Shown: positions 43,611-52,660 of the stretch, one piece after another | Numbering within the stretch: the stretch's first letter is position 1 | How the letters are laid out: every line of letters starts with the position of its first letter | NCBI RefSeq assembly: GCF_001593285.1 | Contig: NZ_CP012529.1 | Coordinates: forward strand, 1,364,001-1,428,000 | From: Psychrobacter sp. P2G3 | GTDB taxonomy: Bacteria; Pseudomonadota; Gammaproteobacteria; Pseudomonadales; Moraxellaceae | DNA length: 64,000 nt | Direction of reading: 5' to 3' | Program-made: the position numbers and the translations under genes | Notes under the pieces: generated by a model | Told to the model about the DNA's origin: nothing | The model's database searches: none | The model's input: only the letters and a program-made list of their open reading frames with translations

Positions 43611-44225
43611 CTATGGACCTGAAACACGTTCAATTGAAACGTTGCCAACACCTTTACTAGTGATGCCTAAACGTTTAGCTGCACCATAAGACAAATCTAG
43701 AACGCGATTACCATGGAATGGACCACGATCATTTACCTTTACTACTACGCTTTTGCCATTAGTTTTATTGGTTACTTTTACATAGCAGTTTAGTGGCAAA
43801 GAACGATGAGCAGCTGTCAGACCATTCATATCAAAAGTATCGCCACTGGCAGTTTTACGGCCATGGAACTTACGACCATACCAAGAGGCGAGACCAGTTT
43901 GTTTGAACTTGCTGACAGAATTAGAGGCCACAGCAGTCAGTCGCTCTAATACATCTTCATCATCAGTGACTTGACTAGTATCATTAGCCAATAGAGAGCT
44001 GTTAATAGCTAACGATGCTGGCTGACGTGCAGATTTTACTAAGCTTGAAGCATTATCATGTTGGCGAGTAAGCTCACCAAGTACACGATCAATATGGGAG
44101 GCGTTATCTTGAGACAAGGTCGCAAGGGATGTTTTTGCTTCTACGGCATTGGCATTAGATGCTATTGCAGAGCCAGCAAACAAACACACTGACATTGTAA
44201 GTAAACCAGATAGACGCTTATTCAT
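43611..44225 (-). CDS. rlpA: RlpA-like septal-ring protein (double-psi beta-barrel)
   Basis: Exported protein of 204 residues. A signal peptide (1-about 28, ending NANAVEA) is followed by a 70-residue variable region and then the double-psi barrel: GLASWYGRKFHGRKTASGDTF, MNGLTAAHRSLPLNCYVKV, KVNDRGPFHGNRVLDLSYGA and a C-terminal VGNVSIERV. In Pseudomonas such proteins are lytic transglycosylases for stem-free glycan strands; the catalytic Glu/Asp pair appears conserved in the barrel. There is no lipobox, so it may be soluble rather than a lipoprotein, and no SPOR domain is present. The rodA gene lies upstream on the same strand, nearly 900 bp away. Confidence 0.88.
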   Translation of the reverse strand: MNKRLSGLLTMSVCLFAGSAIASNANAVEAKTSLATLSQDNASHIDRVLGELTRQHDNASSLVKSARQPASLAINSSLLANDTSQVTDDEDVLERLTAVASNSVSKFKQTGLASWYGRKFHGRKTASGDTFDMNGLTAAHRSLPLNCYVKVTNKTNGKSVVVKVNDRGPFHGNRVLDLSYGAAKRLGITSKGVGNVSIERVSGP

Positions 44226-45123
44226 AGATACCTCTATAACTTATATATTAAGACATAGTATCCAAAACCTAGGGTTGAGCACAACAGAATAAAGTAATTC
44301 TGATAACGCTACAGATCATGCATGCTCGTCATCTATGTAAGTACCATAGGATATGAGCAATGGCTGGATAAGTCTCAAAACATGGGTAATTTTCATTTCG
44401 CAAATTTTCAATGTAAAGCTACTAATTAAGAATTCAAAGTTTTACTATCTTATTTTGTTATGAATACGTTAACTTAAGTAGTGCCTTTGAAAAGCTAGAT
44501 GCTCACTATACGGAGCAGCTACGACCGAAATATAATTGAATGCAAAGTTTATTAGCAACTCTGTACATGTTATGTATCAAAGAGTAGTAAAAAGAGAGTA
44601 ACGCAAATTTTTGTAAAAAACAAGGATTAAAGTTTAATGATGATTGTTATTAATGACAAATGTATTAAAGATATAAACAGGTAACTTTCTACATATTTCT
44701 GTAACAATAACAGCGTCTTAGATAACATTGTTTTTTATGATAATAGTGTAATTTTTATAAGGAATATTTTTATTTACTAAATAAATATTTTTATAAATGT
44801 TTGTTTTTTGAATTGATGTTATTTATATCGGATACTCATAATACTTTTTAATATATGCTTCATTTTGAATATAAACAATCTAATATAAATTGTTATCTGT
44901 ATTTTTACTTCTTTATATTTATAATTCTGGTTCTTTTAACCATTAGATTGCAATTTTTATAATCTTAAAGCCAATATTTATATAAGACATATTTTTTGAA
45001 CCATAGTTAATTATTAATTCATACTCACACTATATTATTTAGCTTAAGTAAAAAATACTGCTACATAAGCTTATGAGCAGGGCGGAGTATGGTTTTGATA
45101 TATTAGCTATCAGGACAATTTGA
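44226..45123. other. 900-bp AT-rich gap without a gene
   Basis: The longest gene-free stretch in the window, between the rlpA start and the rodA stop. The part from about 44640 to 45020 is extremely AT-rich with many T- and A-runs. No ORF with a ribosome site, tRNA or strong terminator was seen. It contains the rlpA promoter and perhaps an unrecognised small RNA or decayed sequence. Confidence 0.5.
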
Positions 45124-46266
45124 CTAATCAGCTTTGTGAGTATGAATGGACATCAAAAGTCCAAACCCGCCCATTAAGGTTACAATTGCAGTACCACCGT
45201 AACTAACGAAAGGTAAGGGAACGCCAACAACAGGTAGAATGCCTCCAACCATGCCAACATTCACAAATACATAGACAAAAAACGACATCGCAATAGCACC
45301 TGCTAATAGGCGGCTATAGGTATCAGGGTGGGTAAAAGCAATATATAGTGCACGTATTAATAGGCAAGCATATATCAGCATAAGTAGTATCACACCGAAT
45401 AGGCCAAATTCTTCTGAGAAAGCAGCAATGATAAAGTCAGTGTGACCTTCAGGCAAAAAGTGCAGTTGTGATTGTGTACCGTCTAGATAACCTTTACCTG
45501 ATAGTCCTCCAGAACCGATGGCAGTTTTAGACTGAATAATATTCCAACCCGCTCCCTGTACGTCATCTTCAGGATTAAAAAGGGTTAACACTCGCGTACG
45601 CTGGTAATCGTGTAATAAAAAATACCATGCAAAGGTTACAAAGGGTATGGCTAACGCTAGCGCTGCTGAAATCATCCACCATGAAAGACCTGCCAAAAAC
45701 AGGACAAAGAGCCCACTTGCTGCAACGAGTAGTGAAGTACCAAGATCTGGCTCTTTTGCGATCAGTATTACCGGTACAATGATAATGCCCAAAGTTATTA
45801 TTACACTTGAAAATGATGGCGGTAGTTCACGTTTGGATAAGAACCATGCACACATCATTGGCATACCCAGTTTCATAAACTCTGATGGCTGTACGCTGCC
45901 AAAACCTGGCAAATTAATCCAGCGCTGTGCTCCCATCCTTACTTCGCCAATAATATCAACCAATACCAGTAGTATCAGTCCTAACACATAAAAAACAGGA
46001 GTAAAGGTGCGATAGATGCTAGGTGGCACTTGCGCCATAATAAACATGACTGTAAAAGCCACTCCATAGCTTACTATTTGTCGGACAACCATACTAACGT
46101 CTTGGGTTGAAGCACTATATAAGATAGTCAGGCCAATACAGCAAATCAGCAATAACAGTACAGTCAGCCATGGGTCTATATGAATACGCTGCCACAGCGT
46201 TCGTTCATGACGTTGGCCGAAATGATGGCTTTGGCGTGAAAAGCGATATTGTGGATTAGAAGACAT
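45124..46266 (-). CDS. rodA: Rod-shape peptidoglycan polymerase RodA (MrdB)
   Basis: SEDS-family glycosyltransferase that polymerises glycan strands for elongation with PBP2. It has about 10 membrane segments in 380 residues. Family landmarks: ILYSAST after the first helix, RWINLPGFGSVQPSEFMKL, AKEPDLGTSLL with the catalytic Asp, SGGLSGKGYLDGTQSQL, FLPEGHTDFIIAAFSEEFG and the C-terminal LPFVSYGGTAIV. The chosen ATG gives an N-terminus starting MSSNPQYRF; a TTG just upstream is the alternative, and neither has a good ribosome site. The pbp2 gene is not in the neighbouring sequence. Confidence 0.95.
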   Translation of the reverse strand: MSSNPQYRFSRQSHHFGQRHERTLWQRIHIDPWLTVLLLLICCIGLTILYSASTQDVSMVVRQIVSYGVAFTVMFIMAQVPPSIYRTFTPVFYVLGLILLVLVDIIGEVRMGAQRWINLPGFGSVQPSEFMKLGMPMMCAWFLSKRELPPSFSSVIITLGIIIVPVILIAKEPDLGTSLLVAASGLFVLFLAGLSWWMISAALALAIPFVTFAWYFLLHDYQRTRVLTLFNPEDDVQGAGWNIIQSKTAIGSGGLSGKGYLDGTQSQLHFLPEGHTDFIIAAFSEEFGLFGVILLMLIYACLLIRALYIAFTHPDTYSRLLAGAIAMSFFVYVFVNVGMVGGILPVVGVPLPFVSYGGTAIVTLMGGFGLLMSIHTHKAD

Positions 46267-46527
46267 AGGCAAAAGTGACTGTAATAAAAGGAAGTATATT
46301 AAAAGAGACAGTTTAAGAATGCTTTTTATTAACTATTATCATAAATCTGAACACTAACTATAAAAAAGCAATCAAAAATAAGGTATGGTAAATATAATAA
46401 TTCTACTAAAAGTATCTTTGATGTAGCAAGATACCTAGTTTTAAGACATTATTATCGTATAGCTATCGTAGAAAATAACAACAATAGGGTGACTTGATAG
46501 TAATAGAGTAACGTGATTATAAAAAAT

Positions 46528-46546
46528 GATAATGATAAATGTTAAT
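46528..46546. promoter_or_regulatory. Weak Fur-box-like site
   Basis: 14 of 19 positions match the Fur consensus (core GATAATGATAA). It lies in the divergent spacer between rodA and the M15-type peptidase gene. The site is in AT-rich DNA, so chance is a real possibility. Confidence 0.25.
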
Positions 46547-46756
46547 AACAAAATTATTAGCTATTATCAGGGGCGATAGTTTAGCCTGCTTGCGTAAAAT
46601 TTGATAGTATCGATAAAATATTTATTAGTGATAACTGCTCACATGACCCATGTAAATAATAGTATTCATAGGTTTTCCTATAAGCCTAAATGTAAACAGG
46701 CCAATTTTTCTATTTACCCGAAAGATATTTACCCTTCTATAAATCTGAAATTTCAT

Positions 46757-47677
46757 ATGACATCAATTATAAAACCTTTAGTTGCCTTTATCGTTTGTAG
46801 TAGCAGCGTTATTGGACATGCTGCTATTTTAAATGACAGTAGCGAGCGTCGTATTCAAGTGCGTCATGCTAGTGATAGCAGTAGTAATGCCTATATCGCC
46901 CCTGCTGCTAGCATTAATCATAAATCGCCTGTGTTAAGTGGTGATAGTATGCAAGGTTTGATTAACCAAAAACAACGCGAATATGAGTTTGATTCTAAGG
47001 TATCAATAGAAGAGAATAAACGTGTGAGTGTGAATACTCGCAGTCCAAATTATAGTACTTCTGACTTTAAACGTGTGACTTACAATCCTAAGTACAACAC
47101 AGCCAGTAATACTTATAACAGTATGGTTGATATGGACTTCAATGGTTGGTTAAACAGCAACAGCTTTCGTGCTCAAGAAGTGGCAAATTTTCAACGTTAT
47201 TTAAGCTCACAGATTGGTGCCCGAAACGTTCCACCACTTGAAGAGCTTCTTACTACTGCACGTAGCTGGGACAAGTGTGGTTATGAGCCTTATCAGCTGC
47301 CCCCACAAGAATTGTGGTCAAATATAGTACCTACTTTGCGGCTTTATAGTAATTTAAAGAACCAAGGTATCCTGCCTGCAAGTAGTAAAATACGTTCAGC
47401 ATATCGTAGCCCAGGATTGAATGGTTGTGCGGGTGGTGCGAATAGCAGCAAACATATGACCGCAGGGGCAATAGATATTTGGGTGCCTGAATACGATGAT
47501 AATTTTTGGCTACTGAGTAATTTGCAAGACGGTCTATGTCAATTTTGGCAATATCAAGGTCAGTCTCATAATTTTGGCTTAGGATTGTACTCAACGGGCG
47601 CAATACATCTAGATACGCAAGGTTATCGAAAGTGGGGTTTTAATCATGCCAGTAGTAGCTCCTCATGTCGCTATTAA
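46757..47677 (+). CDS. Exported M15-type D-Ala-D-Ala carboxypeptidase-like protein
   Basis: Predicted periplasmic peptidase, 306 residues from the chosen ATG, which opens a signal peptide (MTSIIKPLVAFIVCSSSVIG, cleaved near GHAAI). An in-frame extension with ATGs at 46601 and 46643 would add a non-hydrophobic leader and is less likely. The C-terminal half resembles the VanY/M15_3 fold: KIRSAYRSPGLNGCAGGANS, SKHMTAGAIDIWV with the zinc-binding His and Asp, and GAIHLDTQGYRKWGF with the last His. The N-terminal 120 residues are Ser/Asn-rich and unrecognised. It probably trims peptidoglycan peptides. Confidence 0.78.
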   Translation: MTSIIKPLVAFIVCSSSVIGHAAILNDSSERRIQVRHASDSSSNAYIAPAASINHKSPVLSGDSMQGLINQKQREYEFDSKVSIEENKRVSVNTRSPNYSTSDFKRVTYNPKYNTASNTYNSMVDMDFNGWLNSNSFRAQEVANFQRYLSSQIGARNVPPLEELLTTARSWDKCGYEPYQLPPQELWSNIVPTLRLYSNLKNQGILPASSKIRSAYRSPGLNGCAGGANSSKHMTAGAIDIWVPEYDDNFWLLSNLQDGLCQFWQYQGQSHNFGLGLYSTGAIHLDTQGYRKWGFNHASSSSSCRY

Positions 47678-47921
47678 ATTTAAACAGCGCCATAATTTAA
47701 AAAACTAAGCCTAACTACTGGAGTCTTTGATATTGAGCTGATCAAATATGCTTAAGAGCGGTTGATAGATCCCATATAGCTATTTGGTTAGACCTATAAG
47801 TCATTAAAAACTAGTAATATTGTCCCAAACTATGTTCTAATAATCACAAATAATTGTCTACATTTTATACAAGTTCCTTGTTTCATAAACAAGGTTCAAG
47901 AGTTTGATACAAGCGGGATTT

Positions 47922-48482
47922 ATGAAGGGTTTTCGGTCGATAATATCAGGCGCACGTAGGTTTAATTTGAGCAATACACTTAATTCTCAATCAAACACTT
48001 TACGTCTTATGTTGGTTGTTGTTGCTATCTTGTTGGTACTACTTAGCAACTCTTGTAGTCCGGAAATGCCTACGGATAGTCAAGCAGATGCATCACTGGC
48101 GCAGCAAAAACAGTTAGAAGTTGCCAATATTGAGGATAATATTACCAACTCGTATGCAAGGTTAGCTGCAAATCGTGCAGATATTTGTCCCAAACTATTG
48201 CAAAAAGACATGGGTAACAACGATATTAAGCGTGTTGCCGAAGTGATGGTTAATGACTATTGTGACTATTTTTTATATTTAGAGGCTGGACAGCGCATTG
48301 ATGTCGATGTCGATAATAGACAAATAGAAGCCCTACTGATTGTGCCCACTATGCATAACTTCGCTAATGGCGAGTATCAAGTGGCATCCTATGATAAGCA
48401 TGTAATCCGACTAGCCTATAATGGCGCTACATACAAGCCTGAACGCTTAAGCTACGACGTTGCGATAACAGTTACGGATTAA
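47922..48482 (+). CDS. Uncharacterised membrane-anchored or lipoprotein-like protein
   Basis: A 186-residue protein I do not recognise. A hydrophobic segment (about residues 27-43) ends in LLSNSC, a poor but possible lipobox; otherwise it is a single-pass anchor. The rest is predicted periplasmic, with an N-terminal helical part and a beta-rich C-terminus (AGQRIDVDVDNRQIEALLIV and ERLSYDVAITV). Four cysteines could form disulfides. AGCGGGA precedes the ATG. It is convergent with the M16 peptidase pair. Confidence 0.6.
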   Translation: MKGFRSIISGARRFNLSNTLNSQSNTLRLMLVVVAILLVLLSNSCSPEMPTDSQADASLAQQKQLEVANIEDNITNSYARLAANRADICPKLLQKDMGNNDIKRVAEVMVNDYCDYFLYLEAGQRIDVDVDNRQIEALLIVPTMHNFANGEYQVASYDKHVIRLAYNGATYKPERLSYDVAITVTD

Positions 48483-48533
48483 GTATCCGTAACCTTGTTT
48501 TCTTAACTTATATCAAAAGCGCCTGCTAAAAAA

Positions 48534-50090
48534 TTACTCAGATTTGATCGTTTTGGTTTGCCAAGGATCGTCCTGTCCAACTGTCACAATCAAGAATTTA
48601 TCTGGATTAAGAGTATCGCGCATAGTCTGATTCACTCCTGATAGTTTAACGTTTTCAATACGTGCCATATAATCCGTCAGATAATTATCTGGCAGTTGAT
48701 AGAAGTTCATCATTCCCAGCAAACCATTAATTCCCGCATTACTTGCAAAGCTCATCGGAAAGCTATTCTTCATATTGTCCGTGGTTAGACGCATCTCATC
48801 ATTGTTAATCCCGTTATCTAACGTATCATTAATGACCGTTAAGCTGGCATCAATAGCATCGCGAGCCTTGTCATTGCGGGTTGAAAAACCTATCTGGTAA
48901 GGGCCACGAGTTAGCATTGGACTCATAGAGCCTGATATACCATAGGTATAACCTAGATTTTGACGTATCTCAGTCATCAACCGCGCATTAAAATTACCGC
49001 CTGCTAATACCTCATTGCCAATAGCAAAATTGGTTTGTTGCTGTTGCGCTTGAGGGTCGGTAGCACGCTTATTACCTAGTTGTCCCATTAGTACTGTGGT
49101 TTGGCTGCTAGGAAAGGGGATGTGAATATTCTTTGCTTGGGTGAGTGGTTTTGGCTCGGGTAAAGCATTGGCGGCCTTGCCTATAGGTAAATTAGTAGTA
49201 ATGTCTTCAGCGAGTTTTTTGGCTTGAGCGAGCGTCAAGTTGCCAGTCATTGCTAATGAAGCATTGGCAGCGACAAGGTAGCGATTTTGAAAGTCAGTTA
49301 GGTCTTTTTTCTCGATACTGGGTACTGTTTCAAGCGTACCTGACGAAGGATGGGCATAAGGATGGCTGCCATATAGAGCGTTATCAAAAGCCAGATTGGC
49401 AAGGCTATTAGGATCTTGTTTCTGCTGTTGCAGACCGACTAATAGACGTGCTTTGTTACGCGCTAAAATTGATTGATCAAAGTTGGACTGTGTCAGCATT
49501 TGCGTCATCAAATCGATGGCTGGTAGTAGATGAGCATCATCAGATAAGCTACGTAGCGAGACGATAAACATATCCTTATACGCACTACTATTTAAATCAA
49601 TCCCTAATGTTTCAACCGCTCGCGTAAAGTCATCTTCGTTCAAGCTCTCAGTGCCTTGCGTGAGCATCGTAGCGGTCATATTAGCAATGCCAAAGCCATT
49701 CGCACGTATATTACCATCGCGTGCACTACCAGCATTAAAACGTAAATCAATATCTACGATAGGTAACGTGGTTGCTCGTACAAAAGATACGGGCACGCCG
49801 TCCGTCGTTTTAAAGTGTTCGATAGTTGGTACTGTTACTTGTAAAGGTTTAACGTTGTTAAGACTGGTAAGCTTAGCCAATGCTGCAATGGGCGCGTTTA
49901 CATCGACCGCAGCAGCGGGCTCACGATATTCTTCAGCACCGACTGAGTCTGCATAAGCGGGAGCAATAAACGCTGTTAAGCCTAGTAGAATGCTAGCACT
50001 AAGATGAGACTTGCAAATAGATTGAGACCAGGTTGAGTCTGGATGTGGTAGCGTTCTTTTGATCATGAATATAAAAGTTTTCTGAGTCAT
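48534..50090 (-). CDS. M16-family peptidase, predicted inactive subunit
   Basis: Exported M16 (pitrilysin-like) protein of 518 residues with a signal peptide ending near PAYADS (about residue 47). The fold is recognisable: ITVPTIEHF-type N-terminus, LRFNAGSARDGN, NGFGIANMTATML, and the second-domain stretches DLTDFQNRYLVAANASLAMTG and LMTEIRQNLGYTYGISG. The zinc motif HxxEH is replaced by NMTATM, so it should not bind catalytic zinc. It follows a catalytic M16 gene by 129 bp, and the two probably form a heterodimer, as mitochondrial processing peptidase-type pairs do. An ATG at 50066 is an alternative start. Confidence 0.86.
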   Translation of the reverse strand: MTQKTFIFMIKRTLPHPDSTWSQSICKSHLSASILLGLTAFIAPAYADSVGAEEYREPAAAVDVNAPIAALAKLTSLNNVKPLQVTVPTIEHFKTTDGVPVSFVRATTLPIVDIDLRFNAGSARDGNIRANGFGIANMTATMLTQGTESLNEDDFTRAVETLGIDLNSSAYKDMFIVSLRSLSDDAHLLPAIDLMTQMLTQSNFDQSILARNKARLLVGLQQQKQDPNSLANLAFDNALYGSHPYAHPSSGTLETVPSIEKKDLTDFQNRYLVAANASLAMTGNLTLAQAKKLAEDITTNLPIGKAANALPEPKPLTQAKNIHIPFPSSQTTVLMGQLGNKRATDPQAQQQQTNFAIGNEVLAGGNFNARLMTEIRQNLGYTYGISGSMSPMLTRGPYQIGFSTRNDKARDAIDASLTVINDTLDNGINNDEMRLTTDNMKNSFPMSFASNAGINGLLGMMNFYQLPDNYLTDYMARIENVKLSGVNQTMRDTLNPDKFLIVTVGQDDPWQTKTIKSE

Positions 50091-50219
50091 ATCTTTCTTC
50101 TTATAGATGTTCTTAAACTATAGGCTTCTTAGGAAAGAAGGATGGCGCAAAACTATAACGAACATTAGCAATTTATTCTAAGTACTAAGTTTTAAATACC
50201 GAATTTCAAGCATTGATTA

Positions 50220-51692
50220 TTAATTGCTTGTTGGTGCCTTGCTTGTTTTAGTTTCATCTGTCTTTTGTTTAGGCGGTACGATATGCATCACGGTCAGATT
50301 ATCGTTTACAAGATACTTTTTACTAGCAGCCTGAATATCAGCGATGCTCACACCATCAAGCTTGGCAGGTAAGCTTGCAAGCAATCTGTCATCCAGCCCT
50401 ATAGATTGTAGCGAGCCTATCATCCGTGCTTGGCCTTCCATACTGTCTTGCGCATATACCAAACCTGTAACGGTATTGGTCTTAGCACGACTGATTTCAT
50501 CAGCATTAATAGGATCAGTGGTAAGCTTATTGATTTCAGCTGTGATAGCTTCTTGTGCTTGGGTTAAGCTTACGCCTTCACGCGGCGTTGCTTGTATTAA
50601 AAACAGTCCATCACCGCGATCAAGTAAGTCGTAAGAAGTACCGACTGTGGTCAGCAAACCTTGCTCGCGTATGAGTCGACTCTCTAAACGCGCTGATAGA
50701 CCACCATCTAACACATCTTGGGCAAGTGATAGCGCATAAGCTTGCTTTTCATTGTTCGCGCCAACAGTCGATAGGCTAGGGACGTTGTAACCCATCAACA
50801 ATACAGGCACTTGTACCGCTTGCTCAGAGTCAACTTTTTGATAACCACGGAAGCCTTGCTGTTTGACCGCAGGGCGTGTGGGTAATTTGCTGGCAGGCAG
50901 ATCACCGAAGTAGCGTTTGACTTGTGCTAAGACCTCTTTTGGCTCAACGTCACCGACGATAACTAAGGTTGCATTATTGGGTGCATACCAAGTCTTATAC
51001 CAATCTTTTAATTCTGTCAGTTTAATGGATTCAAGCTCGCTCATTGGCCCGATGACAGATTCACCTTTAGGACTATCAGGTAAAGCCAACAGGCGAAACG
51101 ACTCATAAGCTTTGGCAAGTGGATTGTCATCAGTACGTTGACGACGTTCCTCCATGACTACTTGATGCTCTTTAGTAAAAGCTTTTTCATCAAAAACTAA
51201 GTTTTTCATGCGATCCGCTTCTAATTCCAAAGCTAAAGCCATTCTATTAGCGGGAAAGAGCTCGTAGTAGCCAGTGTAATCGTAGCTGGTGAAAGCGTTA
51301 TTAACGCCGCCAAACTTTGCAATCAAGCGCTCATAATCATCGCTTGAAACGTCAGCTGTCCCTTTAAACATCATATGTTCGAGCAAATGCGAGATGCCAC
51401 CTTTATTTAACGGCTCATCCGCAGAGCCAACCCGATACCAGATCTGCGTCATCGCTACTGGCGCCCGATGATCTTCTTTGATAATTATCTTGAGCCCATT
51501 TTCTAACTGATATTCATGTCGACCTGACATATCGATAGTCAGATCCGAACTCATGGATGGCTTAGCAGTTACTGTGTCAGGCTCAGCTGTTTGTTTCAGA
51601 CCACTGGTTTGACATGCAGTTAGAGTAGTGGCGAGTGCTAAGGCGCAGGCCATACGTAACGATATAATAGGTAATGGTGAAGACAAGGGCAT
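50220..51692 (-). CDS. M16-family zinc peptidase, catalytic subunit (lipoprotein)
   Basis: A 490-residue zinc metallopeptidase. The lipobox TTLTAC gives lipidated Cys27. The inverted zinc motif is HLLEH (His102, Glu105, His106) with the third ligand Glu182, 76 residues on, in VVMEERRQ. Further M16 stretches: FTSYDYTGYYELFPAN, VIVGDVEPKEVLAQVKRYFG, and the second-domain LESRLIREQGLLTTVGTSYD. Its partner downstream lacks the zinc site. The same pair divergent from ftsY is found in Pseudomonas. Substrates are unknown. Confidence 0.9.
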   Translation of the reverse strand: MPLSSPLPIISLRMACALALATTLTACQTSGLKQTAEPDTVTAKPSMSSDLTIDMSGRHEYQLENGLKIIIKEDHRAPVAMTQIWYRVGSADEPLNKGGISHLLEHMMFKGTADVSSDDYERLIAKFGGVNNAFTSYDYTGYYELFPANRMALALELEADRMKNLVFDEKAFTKEHQVVMEERRQRTDDNPLAKAYESFRLLALPDSPKGESVIGPMSELESIKLTELKDWYKTWYAPNNATLVIVGDVEPKEVLAQVKRYFGDLPASKLPTRPAVKQQGFRGYQKVDSEQAVQVPVLLMGYNVPSLSTVGANNEKQAYALSLAQDVLDGGLSARLESRLIREQGLLTTVGTSYDLLDRGDGLFLIQATPREGVSLTQAQEAITAEINKLTTDPINADEISRAKTNTVTGLVYAQDSMEGQARMIGSLQSIGLDDRLLASLPAKLDGVSIADIQAASKKYLVNDNLTVMHIVPPKQKTDETKTSKAPTSN

Positions 51693-51791
51693 GGTATGTT
51701 CTACTTATAAAAAATGACGACTTATCAAAGACGATGACTTATTAAAAACTATAAAATAATATTGTTGTCTTAAAGATAACAACCGCAAGCG

Positions 51792-51983
51792 CTATAAAGA
51801 TTTATGTCCACCAACAATCACACTGGCTGTTGGTTTGAATTCTTGCGTCGTACTACAGCCTACGCTTAATAAGAGTGGTATGGAAATAACCATAGCGATT
51901 CCAATATTTATAACAAGTTTCAAATGAGAAACCGTTGGTACAGGTTTATAATTGGTTTTATGAGTTGGTATTATCGATGACAT
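51792..51983 (-). CDS. Small lipoprotein A
   Basis: A 63-residue protein with a long hydrophobic signal segment and lipobox LSVGC; the mature part is only about 21 residues (CSTTQEFKPTASVIVGGHKS). Its tail resembles the neighbouring 81-residue protein (x-x-PTA-x-x-I). Function unknown. It is upstream of the M16 pair on the same strand. Confidence 0.55.
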   Translation of the reverse strand: MSSIIPTHKTNYKPVPTVSHLKLVINIGIAMVISIPLLLSVGCSTTQEFKPTASVIVGGHKSL

Positions 51984-52109
51984 AAGTATTCCTGATTTTA
52001 GAAGACAGTTTTAGAAAAAGAGCTTTCTTAAGCTCACCTTTAGAGGTAAGACCACCAAATGTATAGATATGCTAATTGATGGCATACCATAGACTGGTAA
52101 TGAAAATTA

Positions 52110-52355
52110 TTACAAAATCTTTTTTAAGTCATTAATTAATTCAGCTGTTGGCTCTAGTGCTTGCAGAGTAGCACAACCTACAGTTGAAAAAGACAGGGCT
52201 GCTATAAGAAGCAACAGGCTGAGCGCATTAGCCTTTCTATAAATAAATTGCCTTTTAGGAATAGGCTTAATATCAGGTCTTATGCCGTTTGATGGATATT
52301 GTCGCTTTGGCAAGTATATATGCTTTAAAAAGCAAGTTTGTTTTAGAGGTGGCAT
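52110..52355 (-). CDS. Small lipoprotein B
   Basis: An 81-residue protein with a basic N-terminus of about 43 residues (perhaps an overlong start; internal starts are possible), a hydrophobic segment and lipobox STVGC, then a 22-residue mature tail CATLQALEPTAELINDLKKI. It shares the PTA-x-x-I pattern with lipoprotein A. Function unknown; it is divergent from ftsY. Confidence 0.55.
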   Translation of the reverse strand: MPPLKQTCFLKHIYLPKRQYPSNGIRPDIKPIPKRQFIYRKANALSLLLLIAALSFSTVGCATLQALEPTAELINDLKKIL

Positions 52356-52660
52356 GGCTATTCCTATTCATTGAATAAAAAGACCGAACGGCTAATTGAT
52401 TGCTCAGAGCAGGCAAGTATTAAATAGACTGTAGCGAAATTTGACCTTACCAAAGTCAGATTTTTGTGTCTGAACCTTAACCAAGCTTTCTTACAAATCG
52501 GCTATTACTTTATCATTCGCTATCACGGACAGCGCTGAGCGACACTTGAATTATGCTAAACTAGCACAAAAACCAGCTTTCGTTTTAATGATATTAAATA
52601 TAATGATATTCATTGCACAATAAATAAATTACTGACATTGATAACTTTTAGGGCAAGCTT

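Noticed and set aside
44640..45020. A replication origin or phage attachment site in the AT-rich gap
   Set aside because: No DnaA boxes, iterons, integrase gene or direct-repeat ends were seen; high AT content alone is not enough.
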